Shown here in pieces: positions 1 through 6,780 of a DNA stretch of 8,469 nucleotides. Below the pieces are notes generated by a model, which was not told the DNA's origin, ran no database searches, and worked only from the letters and a program-made list of their open reading frames with translations. Origin of the DNA: Eubacterium_U album (GTDB taxonomy: Bacteria > Bacillota > Clostridia > Lachnospirales > Lachnospiraceae); NCBI RefSeq assembly GCF_025336545.1, contig NZ_JAODBU010000017.1, positions 1 through 8,469 of the forward strand, in the 5' to 3' direction. A program made the translations under genes and the position numbers. The stretch's first letter is position 1, and every line of letters begins with the position of its first letter.

Positions 1-23
1 ACTTTTTTTCTTTCTCTTGCCAT
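1..23 (-). CDS. 5' end of an unidentified gene (partial, runs off the left edge)
   Basis: Reading the minus strand, an ATG at 23..21 is preceded by AGGAGG with an 8-nt spacer, which is an excellent ribosome binding site for this genome. The seven complete codons give M-A-R-E-R-K-K before the window ends. The start is basic and hydrophilic, so it does not look like a signal peptide. It lies in the same direction as spoVAF, 118 nt past that gene's stop. No strong terminator is seen between them, so it could be co-transcribed or have its own promoter. Seven residues are too few to name a family, and I do not assign a function. Confidence 0.6.
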
Positions 24-73
24 AATTAAGGCCTCCTATAATAATAAATTTTATCATAGAAGGCCTATTAATT
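24..73 (-). promoter_or_regulatory. Inverted repeat around the ribosome binding site of the left-edge gene
   Basis: On the minus strand, AATTAATAGGCCT (73..61) can pair with AGGCCTTAATT (34..24), giving 11 base pairs with a 2-nt bulge. The downstream arm contains the last three bases of the AGGAGG ribosome binding site and runs up to the ATG. If it forms in RNA it would partly hide the start site. A TATAAT-like hexamer lies just upstream (76..71), but I find no good -35 at the right distance. The pairing is seen directly; the regulatory role is inference. Confidence 0.35.
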
Positions 74-141
74 ATATTTAAATATTAATTTACAGAAAAA
101 CTTTCACACTCTCTTTTTTTCAAATTATAACTGTTTTATAA

Positions 142-1545
142 TTATTTTTTACTTGTTCTAAAGAACTGTCTGCAAAATTTTTTTAAATCAAATGGTATTA
201 AAGGATATATATAACTTGTGTTTGTAATCGTTTTATTCATTCCGATTACAACTGCTGTAAATATAACTCCTCCAATAAATCCATATAATCCAAATATCGC
301 TGTTAAAATTAGTAAAATAATTCTTAAAAATTTTATCGCATATGCAAATTCATAATTTTCATGAGTAAAATTTGCAATTGCTACTACAGCCATGTATAAA
401 AGAGTTTGAGGTACAAACCACCCTGTAGTTATTGTAAATTCCCCAATAATTATTGCTGCTATCAAACTTAACGGTGTGTTTAGCATATTAGGAGTATTAA
501 TTGCCGCCAATTTCAAACCGTCTACACCAATTTCAAGCATTAATAGTTGCCAGATAATTGGGATATTTAACTCATCAGATACCTTTGTAAATATTAACCA
601 ATTTGGAAGCAATTCCGGCTGCACTGCATATAAAAGATATAATGGAGTCAGAAGTATGGATATAATTGTAATAAAGGCTCTTGCCAATCTAAGGTAAGTA
701 CCGGTAAGAGGTGAAAAGTAATAATCATCTGCTTCTTCTATAGCATCAAATACTGTAGTTGGTAAAAGCATAGCCGCCGGCGAATTATCTACCAGTACTG
801 CAATCTGTCCATTAATTACTGATGCAGCAACAGTATCAGGTCGTTCTGTGTATCTAAACTTTGGGAAAGGATTAATCCAGCTTCCTTTATAAATACATTC
901 AGCAAGACTTTCCTGATTCATTGCTAACGCATCTATTTTTGCATTTGCCAGTTTATCTTTAATCAAATTAAGTGCCTCTTTATCGACTCTTCCTTCAATA
1001 TAACATATTGCCACGTCAGTTCTTGAACATTCTCCTATTTGTGTTATTTCACATCTATACTCAGGACTTCGTATTCTTCTTCTGATTAATGCAGTATTAT
1101 ATACTAAAGTTTCAACAAAACCATCTCTTGAACCTCTTAATACCTTATATTTTTCAGGCTCTTCAACTCCTCTTGCCGGATATTCTCTTGCATCAATTAA
1201 AAAAGCACTTTCATATCCATCTACAATCAAGCAAACAATCCCGGATAAAATCGCAGTAATAATATTATATTCGTTACTTTCATCTGAAGTTTCAATATAA
1301 GGAATGATGTTTGCAATAAAATTTTCTTTATCATTCGGAATATCTTCTGATTTAACTGATGTTAAAGCTTCAATAACTTTTTCCATTACATCTTCATCAC
1401 AAAATCCATTAATAAAATATAGAACAGCATTTTTATCTCCAATAGTAATTTTCCTTTTCAATAAATCATAGCTTGTTCCAATAGCTAGTATTTCATCTAT
1501 TTTCTTCTCAGTAATTTCAATTTTTGAGTCAATAAATTTTTCCAT
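142..1545 (-). CDS. spoVAF: SpoVAF, GerA-family spore germination membrane protein
   Basis: This 467-residue protein belongs to the GerA/SpoVAF family of spore inner-membrane proteins; SpoVAF is reported to strengthen the germinant-receptor response. The N-terminal soluble part (about 1-285) carries family motifs: GTSYDLL (23-29), GSRDGF (138-143), NTALIRRRI (150-158), YTERPD (232-237) and VDNSP (252-256). The C-terminal part (about 286-435) has several hydrophobic membrane segments, and YPLIPFDL lies near the end. Length and motifs fit SpoVAF (about 490 residues) better than GerAA receptor subunits, and there are no GerB or GerC partners nearby. The ATG has a GAGG ribosome binding site 7 nt upstream, separated by seven T's. 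It lies downstream of rnfB and away from any other spoVA gene in view. A candidate sigma-G promoter precedes it. Confident of the family; SpoVAF rather than a GerAA paralogue is likely. Confidence 0.85.
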   Translation of the reverse strand: MEKFIDSKIEITEKKIDEILAIGTSYDLLKRKITIGDKNAVLYFINGFCDEDVMEKVIEALTSVKSEDIPNDKENFIANIIPYIETSDESNEYNIITAILSGIVCLIVDGYESAFLIDAREYPARGVEEPEKYKVLRGSRDGFVETLVYNTALIRRRIRSPEYRCEITQIGECSRTDVAICYIEGRVDKEALNLIKDKLANAKIDALAMNQESLAECIYKGSWINPFPKFRYTERPDTVAASVINGQIAVLVDNSPAAMLLPTTVFDAIEEADDYYFSPLTGTYLRLARAFITIISILLTPLYLLYAVQPELLPNWLIFTKVSDELNIPIIWQLLMLEIGVDGLKLAAINTPNMLNTPLSLIAAIIIGEFTITTGWFVPQTLLYMAVVAIANFTHENYEFAYAIKFLRIILLILTAIFGLYGFIGGVIFTAVVIGMNKTITNTSYIYPLIPFDLKKFCRQFFRTSKK

Positions 1546-1553
1546 AAAAAAAC

Positions 1554-1576
1554 CTCACACTAGTATATAGTGTGAG
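1554..1576 (-). terminator. Stem-loop and T-tract: likely rnf operon terminator, overlapping the spoVAF start region
   Basis: The arms CTCACACTA and TAGTGTGAG pair perfectly over 9 bp around a 5-nt loop. On the minus strand the stem is followed by G and seven T's (1552..1546), and the upstream AAAA can pair with part of the T-tract. It starts 62 nt after the rnfB stop codon, as expected for an intrinsic terminator of the rnf operon. The 3' arm contains the GAG of the spoVAF ribosome binding site, and the T-tract is its spacer, so a read-through transcript would fold the spoVAF start site into the hairpin. The stem is only moderately GC-rich, so some read-through is likely. Confidence 0.7.
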
Positions 1577-1594
1577 ATTTTCTTAATTTTATTC
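1566..1594 (-). promoter_or_regulatory. Candidate sigma-G promoter of spoVAF
   Basis: On the minus strand, GAATA (1594..1590) fits the sigma-G -35 pattern GHATR. A 17-nt spacer leads to CACTATA (1572..1566), which matches the -10 pattern CATNHTA at six of seven positions. The predicted transcript would begin near 1558-1560, about 13-15 nt before the ATG and inside the stem-loop. A sigma-G promoter would suit a forespore protein; B. subtilis spoVAF is in the sigma-G-dependent spoVA operon. This is a pattern match in AT-rich DNA. A TATAAT-like hexamer at 1602..1597 is an alternative but lacks a good -35. Confidence 0.45.
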
Positions 1595-1638
1595 GCATTA
1601 TATGTTAATTCCGGCATTTTCATAATGCAATAAAACAA

Positions 1639-2430
1639 TTAATGCAATTTAGTAATAATTTTTTTCGGACATTTTTCAGCACATATTCCACAGTTTTTAC
1701 ATTTACTCTGATCAATATGAGCTAAATTATATTCAAATTCAATTGCACCATTTGGGCAATTTTTAGCGCACAGTCCACATCCTATACAACCAACAGAACA
1801 TGCCTGCATAACATCTCTTCCTTTATCCTTAGATGAACAGGAAACCATATACTGTGCATTTTCCGTAATTATTTCAATAAGATTTTTTGGACACGCTTTT
1901 ACACATTTACCACATGCGACACATTTATCTCTGTCTACTACTGCCTTACCATTAACAACTGATATTGCACCAAATTCACATGCTTTAACACATGAACCAA
2001 GTCCAAGGCATCCATATGCGCAGGCTTTTGCACCACCACCGGGAATATTTGCAGCATCCTGACATGACATATTTCCATAATATTCGTACTTATCTTTTGA
2101 TTTATCACAATCACCTGAGCATTTAACATACGCATATTTCTTAACAACGTCTGCTTCAACACCTACAATTTCACTTATAATCTTCGCAACAGGTGCTCCT
2201 CCAACAGGGCATGCTCCCGGATCACATTCTCCATTTGCAATTGCAGCCGCTAAACCATCACATCCCGGATAACCGCATCCACCACAGTTATTTCCCGGAA
2301 GCACTTCTCTAATCGCTGCTTCTTTTTCATTAACTTCAACTGCAAAAAACTTTCCGGCAACTACAAGTATAACTGCAATAATTATACCAACACCGCCTAC
2401 AACAATAACTGCTCCTAAAATTCCACTCAT
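1639..2430 (-). CDS. rnfB: RnfB, Fe-S subunit of the Rnf ferredoxin:NAD+ oxidoreductase
   Basis: RnfB is the likely electron entry point from reduced ferredoxin into the Rnf complex. The protein has one N-terminal membrane anchor (about residues 4-27). Next is the RnfB-type Fe-S motif with C49, C52, C57 and C74, then a cysteine-rich region with C137, C141, C147 and C151. Ferredoxin-like CxxCxxCxxxC motifs follow at 170-180, 215-225 and 244-254. Additional cysteines are C104, C108, C123, C198 and C211. Length (263 residues) is normal for clostridial RnfB. The ATG at 2430 is chosen because AGGAGG lies 9 nt upstream; an in-frame TTG two codons earlier (2436) would be only 3 nt from it. It is the last gene of the operon, 13 nt after rnfA, and is followed by a stem-loop terminator. 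Confidence 0.96.
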   Translation of the reverse strand: MSGILGAVIVVGGVGIIIAVILVVAGKFFAVEVNEKEAAIREVLPGNNCGGCGYPGCDGLAAAIANGECDPGACPVGGAPVAKIISEIVGVEADVVKKYAYVKCSGDCDKSKDKYEYYGNMSCQDAANIPGGGAKACAYGCLGLGSCVKACEFGAISVVNGKAVVDRDKCVACGKCVKACPKNLIEIITENAQYMVSCSSKDKGRDVMQACSVGCIGCGLCAKNCPNGAIEFEYNLAHIDQSKCKNCGICAEKCPKKIITKLH

Positions 2431-2439
2431 ATCCAAGCA

Positions 2440-2445
2440 CCTCCT
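2440..2445 (-). promoter_or_regulatory. Ribosome binding site that fixes the rnfB start
   Basis: AGGAGG on the minus strand lies 9 nt upstream of the ATG at 2430 but only 3 nt upstream of the in-frame TTG at 2436, so the ATG is the better start. Part of the site overlaps the TAG stop codon of rnfA, consistent with coupled translation. Confidence 0.8.
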
Positions 2446-3019
2446 ATATTATTCCTGTAAATCCGGTAAATGCAATTGCCATTAACCCTGAGGCAATTAA
2501 AACCATCGGAGTTCCCTGGAAAGGTTTTGGAATATTATTGTTTTCACTCTTTTCTCTGATACCTGCTAAAATAACAATTGCAATCAAAAATCCTACAGAT
2601 GTTCCAAGTGAATTAGCAAGGCTCTGTCCAAAAGTATATCCGTCATCAATATTTGAAATTGCTACACCTAAAACTGCACAGTTTGTTGTAATTAAAGGAA
2701 GATAAACACCTAATGCCTGATATAAAGGTTTTACATATTTCTTTAATATCATTTCAACCAACTGAACTAACGCAGCAATTACAAGAATAAAGACAATAGT
2801 CTGTAAATATTCAAGATTAAAAGGTTTTAAAATTCCATAATAAATTCCATATGTTACGCTTGAAGCAATCAAAATAACAAAAATAACCGCTGCTCCCATT
2901 CCGGCTGCAGTATCTGTCTTTTTTGAAACTCCAAGGAAAGGACACAAACCAAGGAACTGGCTTAAAACTACATTATTAACTAAAGCAGCTGAAACTGCTA
3001 TTAACATACATTGAACCAT
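2444..3019 (-). CDS. rnfA: RnfA, membrane subunit of the Rnf complex
   Basis: RnfA is an integral membrane subunit that, with RnfE, forms the core carrying electrons across the membrane next to the ion path. The 191-residue length is exactly typical. The protein is almost wholly hydrophobic, with about six membrane segments. Two conserved cysteines are present: C26 in GLCPFLG and C114 in TTNCAVLG. In Rnf and the related Nqr complex, equivalent cysteines of the two paralogous subunits hold a membrane-embedded [2Fe-2S] cluster; that both are kept here supports a working complex. The ATG follows the rnfE stop directly (TAAATG), with AGGAGG 8 nt upstream inside the end of rnfE, so the two genes are probably translationally coupled. 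Confidence 0.96.
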   Translation of the reverse strand: MVQCMLIAVSAALVNNVVLSQFLGLCPFLGVSKKTDTAAGMGAAVIFVILIASSVTYGIYYGILKPFNLEYLQTIVFILVIAALVQLVEMILKKYVKPLYQALGVYLPLITTNCAVLGVAISNIDDGYTFGQSLANSLGTSVGFLIAIVILAGIREKSENNNIPKPFQGTPMVLIASGLMAIAFTGFTGII

Positions 3020-3700
3020 TTACGCTTCCTCCTTTGTATCTTCTTTACAATGTTCTGTTGCCATTGCACAACCCTGACAATTACCATCGCATATTTTATC
3101 TTTTGGCTTTTGACCATGTTTCATTTTAATATAGTTCTGTGTAGCTATTAAAGCTGCAAGAACAAAGAACGCTCCCGGTGCCATTACAAAAATTCCGATT
3201 CCATCCCAATGTGGAATGTTAATTCCAAGAATTGTTCCCGCACCGATTATTTCTCTAAATCCGCCCAATATAGAAAGGGCTATTGTAAATCCAAGTCCCA
3301 TTCCAAGTCCATCGAAAATAGATGGTAAAACAGGATTTTTTGATGCATAACTTTCTGCTCTACCTAAAATAATACAGTTAACAACTATTAATGGAATATA
3401 AATTCCAAGCGCTGCATTAAGTGATGGCAAATATGCTTCAAGCATAAACTGTAAAATAGTAACAAAACTTGCTACAATAACTATAAATGCAGGCACACGT
3501 ACCCCATTTGGTATTATATTTCTAAGTAATGAAATAAAACAGTTTGACAAAACAAGTACCACCATTGTACTAAGTCCCATTCCGGCACCATTAATCAATG
3601 AAGATGTAACTGCAAGTGTCGGGCACATACCTAATATTAAAACAAATGTTGGATTTTCTTTTATAATTCCGTTATATAATCTTTCTAAACATTTACCCAT
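3020..3700 (-). CDS. rnfE: RnfE, membrane subunit of the Rnf complex, with a cysteine-rich C-terminal tail
   Basis: RnfE is the paralogue and partner of RnfA in the membrane core of the Rnf complex. The 226-residue protein has about six membrane segments through residue 190. It keeps the pair of cysteines expected to bind the shared [2Fe-2S] cluster: C26 in GMCPTLA and C109 in VNCIILGRAE. After the last membrane segment comes a hydrophilic tail (about 191-226) with four cysteines, C204, C208, C211 and C218, spaced Cx3Cx2Cx6C, which is not part of the core fold. The ATG overlaps the rnfG stop by one base (TAATG), with AGGAGG 9 nt upstream. Assignment as RnfE rather than RnfA rests on gene order, the N-terminus (LYNGIIKENPTFV) and length. 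Confidence 0.95.
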   Translation of the reverse strand: MGKCLERLYNGIIKENPTFVLILGMCPTLAVTSSLINGAGMGLSTMVVLVLSNCFISLLRNIIPNGVRVPAFIVIVASFVTILQFMLEAYLPSLNAALGIYIPLIVVNCIILGRAESYASKNPVLPSIFDGLGMGLGFTIALSILGGFREIIGAGTILGINIPHWDGIGIFVMAPGAFFVLAALIATQNYIKMKHGQKPKDKICDGNCQGCAMATEHCKEDTKEEA

Positions 3701-4344
3701 TATTCAGCACCTCCTGTAATATATTTAAAACAGAAAATTGCTGCATTAACGCCATTAGTTGTTGCATTTGTTGTTATTGTTGCTCCACTCATTGCGTCAA
3801 TTTCATTATCTTCTGATGCTCCTGTTTTTGAATATTTAAAGTAGTCAACTTTCTTATCATTAAACTGATTTTTATAACTGTCTTCTTTTGCTCTCATTCC
3901 AAGTCCTGGTGTTTCGCTTATAGATAAGAAGGAAATGCCATTAACAGTTCCATCTTCCTTAATTCCAACTGAAAACTGAATCTTGCCATCGTAAGCTTCA
4001 TTATCTGTAACAGTTATTACATATCCAAGTACGTTGTTATCTTTATCTTTTGCTTCCATTATTTCATTGATGTCTGCATTAATATCTGATGCACCATTAG
4101 CTTTAACTTCATCAGTATCCATTTTCTTAATGTAGTCCGCTATCTTTTTCTGGTCACTGTCATTTATTTTGTATTCATCAAAATGATCTGCGCCGTCAAA
4201 TACTGCCTGATAAGCTGCATTTTTTGTTTTTTGCTCCTGTTGCGCTCTGGCCTGTGATGTAACATTATACACAGCTCCAAGTCCTAAACCCGAAACTAAA
4301 GTAATAGCAAATAATATTAACGCATCTTTTATCATTTTATTCAT
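3700..4344 (-). CDS. rnfG: RnfG, covalently flavinylated subunit of the Rnf complex
   Basis: RnfG carries a covalent FMN on the outer face of the membrane and passes electrons within the Rnf complex. The protein has one N-terminal membrane anchor (about residues 7-27) followed by an FMN-binding domain. Family motifs are ETPGLG (144-149) and the flavinylation site D183-A-M-S-G-A-T189; T189 is the expected FMN-phosphate attachment residue, added by an ApbE-type transferase not present in this window. The start at 4344 (214 residues) is chosen because AGGAGG lies 9 nt upstream and the anchor follows at once. An in-frame extension to 4380 would add a basic 12-residue leader overlapping rnfD and is unlikely. 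The ATG is one base after the rnfD stop. Confidence 0.95.
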   Translation of the reverse strand: MNKMIKDALILFAITLVSGLGLGAVYNVTSQARAQQEQKTKNAAYQAVFDGADHFDEYKINDSDQKKIADYIKKMDTDEVKANGASDINADINEIMEAKDKDNNVLGYVITVTDNEAYDGKIQFSVGIKEDGTVNGISFLSISETPGLGMRAKEDSYKNQFNDKKVDYFKYSKTGASEDNEIDAMSGATITTNATTNGVNAAIFCFKYITGGAE

Positions 4345-4345
4345 A

Positions 4346-5317
4346 TTACTTGCCCTCCTTCTTTTCCTTAACCATTCCAAATGCTTTAGGAATTGTTATT
4401 TTTTCAATTAAAGGTACTAATAAGTTACAGAATATAATTGCAAACGATACACCTTCAGCTGTATTTCCAAATGTTCTGAAAATTGCAGTAAGTACACCTA
4501 AACATATTCCAAATAAAATTCTTCCATTCTTTGTCATCGGAGATGTAGAATAATCAGTTGCCATAAAGAAAGCACCAAAAATTAATCCACCACCACAAAG
4601 ATGTTTAAGTAAGAATGTAATATCTGTCTGTCCGTTAAATAACATAATGCAGATTGAAAATACAACTATGTAAGTAATTGGTATTCTTAAATCAATTATC
4701 TTATTAATTACAAGGTATAAAGCTCCAAGTAAAAGTGCGATAATACTTGTTTCACCTATTGTTCCTGCATGTGTACCAATAAACATTGATAACAAATCAA
4801 CATTTTCTCCGGCTTTTAATGCTGTAAGCGGTGTTGCCTGAGATACTCCATCTACGACTCTGTACATTTCAGGATAAAACGCTGTCATATTTCCTGCAAA
4901 TGATAATACAAGAAAACATCTTGCACCTAATGCAGGGTTCATGAAGTTCTGTCCAAGTCCACCAAACAACTGTTTAACTATTATTATTGCAAATGCACCT
5001 CCAAGCATTGCTTTCCAATAAGGAAATGTACATGGAAGGTTAAGTGCAAGAATCATTCCTGTTACTACAGCACTTAAATCGCCTATAGTTGATGGTCTTT
5101 TAGTTATTAAATCAAATATATATTCCGAAATCACACAAGCAGCTACTGTTAATAAAATCAACAATGCTGAACGGATTCCATATTCCATTCCAAATAAATT
5201 TTGATAATTAATAATACCAAAAATAGATGGTGGTAATAATGCAATAATTACATCGCCCATTATAGATTTTGTTGTAAGTTTTGACTTAACATGAGGGCTT
5301 GATGATACATGATACAT
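4346..5317 (-). CDS. rnfD: RnfD, covalently flavinylated membrane subunit of the Rnf complex
   Basis: RnfD is the large integral membrane flavoprotein of the Rnf complex and is homologous to NqrB, which is linked to ion pumping. The 323-residue protein has many hydrophobic segments and the family motifs SSPHV (6-10), GGLGQNFMNPALGARCF (119-135) and FMATDYSTSP (251-260). The covalent FMN site is recognised as D156-G-V-S-Q-A-T162, with T162 as the expected attachment residue. The ATG at 5317 is chosen because MYHVSSSPH is the usual N-terminus; extending to 5353 would overlap the end of rnfC with a charged, non-conserved leader. Its ribosome binding site is weak (GAGTG, 8 nt upstream), unlike the AGGAGG sites of rnfG, rnfE, rnfA and rnfB. 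It starts 13 nt after the rnfC stop. Confidence 0.95.
   Translation of the reverse strand: MYHVSSSPHVKSKLTTKSIMGDVIIALLPPSIFGIINYQNLFGMEYGIRSALLILLTVAACVISEYIFDLITKRPSTIGDLSAVVTGMILALNLPCTFPYWKAMLGGAFAIIIVKQLFGGLGQNFMNPALGARCFLVLSFAGNMTAFYPEMYRVVDGVSQATPLTALKAGENVDLLSMFIGTHAGTIGETSIIALLLGALYLVINKIIDLRIPITYIVVFSICIMLFNGQTDITFLLKHLCGGGLIFGAFFMATDYSTSPMTKNGRILFGICLGVLTAIFRTFGNTAEGVSFAIIFCNLLVPLIEKITIPKAFGMVKEKKEGK
4354..4359 (-). promoter_or_regulatory. Ribosome binding site that fixes the rnfG start
   Basis: AGGAGG on the minus strand sits 9 nt before the ATG at 4344, inside the last codons of rnfD. It supports this ATG over the upstream in-frame ATG at 4380, which lies within rnfD coding sequence. 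Confidence 0.8.
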
Positions 5318-5330
5318 TTTTAGTTCACTC

Positions 5331-6644
5331 TTACCCTTTCTTTCTTGCTGCAATAACTTTTCTCTTCATAGTTCTTACAGACTGTGTAATATTTCTGTTT
5401 GCAGGACAAATATAATTACATGTTCCACATTCTATACATTCCATTCCATGATATTTTAAAAATGTTTCCATGTCATCTGCCGCTGCAGCCTGTGCCAATT
5501 TAGCACATATAAGATTTTCAGGGCAGACACTTGCACATTTCCCACAGTTAAGACAATTTGTCATTGTTGCATCAGCAACATCATCATGAAGAAATGCTAA
5601 AAGTGCTGAAGAACCTTTTATTACAGGTACATCTAAACTAAACATTGCCTGCCCCATCATAGGTCCACCTGAAATAAGTTTTACAACTCCATCTTTTAAC
5701 TCGCCAGCTTCTTTTACTAATTTTGCATGACTTGTTCCAATTGGAACTACAAAGTTAGATGGTGTATTAATACCATCTCCTGATACAGTAACTATTCTTT
5801 CAGTTAATGGTTTATGAAATTTAACTGCATTATAAATATTATAAATAGTATCTACATTATCAACTATACATCCGGCATCAGCAGGAAGCATTTTTGAATT
5901 AATCTTTCTTTTAGTTACAGCATAAATAATATGTCTTTCTGAACCCTGTGGATATTTTGTTTTTAATTCAGCCACTGAGATTTTTGGTTCATTTTCCGTA
6001 AGTTTGCTCAACTCTTCAATTACATCTTTTTTGTTATTTTCAACAGCAATAACACCTTGTGCATTTTCAAAAAGTGATAATACAATTTTAAGACCTTCTA
6101 TTACCTCTTTAGGCTGTTCTTTTAACCTTCTGTAATCAGCTGTAATGTATGGCTCACATTCTGCCGCATTTACTATTACATAATCAATTTTATCAATTTC
6201 TTTTGGTGATAATTTTACATGAGTTGGAAAACATGCGCCGCCTAAACCTACAACGCCACAATCTTTTATTAATTCAATTTTCTCTTCTCTGGATAAATTA
6301 TCATCCGGTTTTTCGTATTCAAACTTCTCATACTGTTCATCATTTTCAATAACAACAGATAAAACTTTACTTCCATTAGGAACTAATCTTTGTTCAATCT
6401 TTTTTACTGTTCCCGATACCGATGAATGAATATTAGCTGAAACAAATCCATTAGCTTCAGCAATCTTTTGACCAACAAGGACTCTGTCTCCTACATTTAC
6501 AATTGGTTTAGCAGGTGCACCAATATGCTGAGCTACAGGTATCACTACTTCACCATCAGGGTAAATTTGTCTGGTCGGAATATCTTTCGATAGTTCTTTT
6601 CCATCATATGGATGAACTCCACCCTTAAATGTTAAAATAGACAT
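5331..6644 (-). CDS. rnfC: RnfC, NADH-site subunit of the Rnf ferredoxin:NAD+ oxidoreductase
   Basis: RnfC is the peripheral cytoplasmic subunit where NAD+ is reduced (or NADH oxidised) with FMN and Fe-S clusters, and is related to the NuoF fold. The 437-residue length is normal. Key motifs are KGGVHP (7-12) at the N-terminus, the glycine-rich GLGGACFPTHVK (133-144) of the nucleotide/FMN site, NAAECEPY (159-166), and two [4Fe-4S] ferredoxin motifs: C364, C367, C370, C374 and C403, C406, C409, C413. It is the first gene of the operon. The ATG at 6644 has GAGG 7 nt upstream. The predicted promoter gives a leader of about 40 nt. No frame damage or missing ligand is seen. Confidence 0.97.
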   Translation of the reverse strand: MSILTFKGGVHPYDGKELSKDIPTRQIYPDGEVVIPVAQHIGAPAKPIVNVGDRVLVGQKIAEANGFVSANIHSSVSGTVKKIEQRLVPNGSKVLSVVIENDEQYEKFEYEKPDDNLSREEKIELIKDCGVVGLGGACFPTHVKLSPKEIDKIDYVIVNAAECEPYITADYRRLKEQPKEVIEGLKIVLSLFENAQGVIAVENNKKDVIEELSKLTENEPKISVAELKTKYPQGSERHIIYAVTKRKINSKMLPADAGCIVDNVDTIYNIYNAVKFHKPLTERIVTVSGDGINTPSNFVVPIGTSHAKLVKEAGELKDGVVKLISGGPMMGQAMFSLDVPVIKGSSALLAFLHDDVADATMTNCLNCGKCASVCPENLICAKLAQAAAADDMETFLKYHGMECIECGTCNYICPANRNITQSVRTMKRKVIAARKKG

Positions 6645-6690
6645 CTAACTTCCTCTCTTTCATTTTTGTACAACTAACTTGCCACTCTTT

Positions 6691-6719
6691 ATAATAATAC
6701 TTTTTATGCTTTTTTACAA
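6691..6719 (-). promoter_or_regulatory. Predicted housekeeping promoter of the rnf operon
   Basis: On the minus strand, TTGTAA (6719..6714) and TATTAT (6696..6691) are separated by 17 nt. The -10 matches the consensus at five of six positions and the -35 at four. The start point would be near 6684, about 40 nt before rnfC. A short palindrome, GAAG-N4-CTTC, at 6721-6732 sits just upstream of the -35 and could be an operator, but it is too short to assign. The promoter lies back to back with that of the exonuclease gene. Confidence 0.55.
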
Positions 6720-6745
6720 CGAAGTATTCTTCAATTTTTAGACTT

Positions 6746-6774
6746 TTGACCCTTATGTTTTTATATGTTATCAT
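6746..6774 (+). promoter_or_regulatory. Predicted extended -10 promoter of the YprB-like exonuclease gene
   Basis: TTGACC (6746-6751) and TATCAT (6769-6774) are separated by 17 nt, each matching five of six consensus bases. TG at 6766-6767 gives an extended -10 element. The -10 ends 6 nt before the ATG at 6781, so transcription should start at about 6780-6782, at or within one or two bases of the start codon. This is the best sigma-A-type promoter match that I see in the window. Confidence 0.65.
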
Positions 6775-6780
6775 ACGTTT

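Noticed and set aside
101..125. CTTTCACACTCTC followed by a T-run, examined as a spoVAF terminator
   Set aside because: The T-run is on the plus strand, the wrong one, and only an A-T stem of about six pairs could form on the minus strand.
476..697. Plus-strand open frame inside spoVAF
   Set aside because: It is antisense to a well-conserved gene, has no ribosome binding site of note and no recognisable protein features. The same holds for the other short antisense or overlapping frames in the rnf genes and the exonuclease gene.
4345..4380. Longer rnfG start with a basic 12-residue leader
   Set aside because: It lies within rnfD coding sequence, and AGGAGG with a 9-nt spacer supports the ATG at 4344.
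6625..6663. Twelve-codon upstream reading frame in the rnfC leader (minus strand), overlapping the rnfC start in another frame
   Set aside because: Its ATG has no ribosome binding site, and the GAGG inside it serves rnfC. Nothing suggests that it is translated.
6720..6733. Possible LexA-type operator between rnfC and the exonuclease gene
   Set aside because: Only the CGAA and TTC ends resemble the Bacillota LexA site; the central positions do not match.
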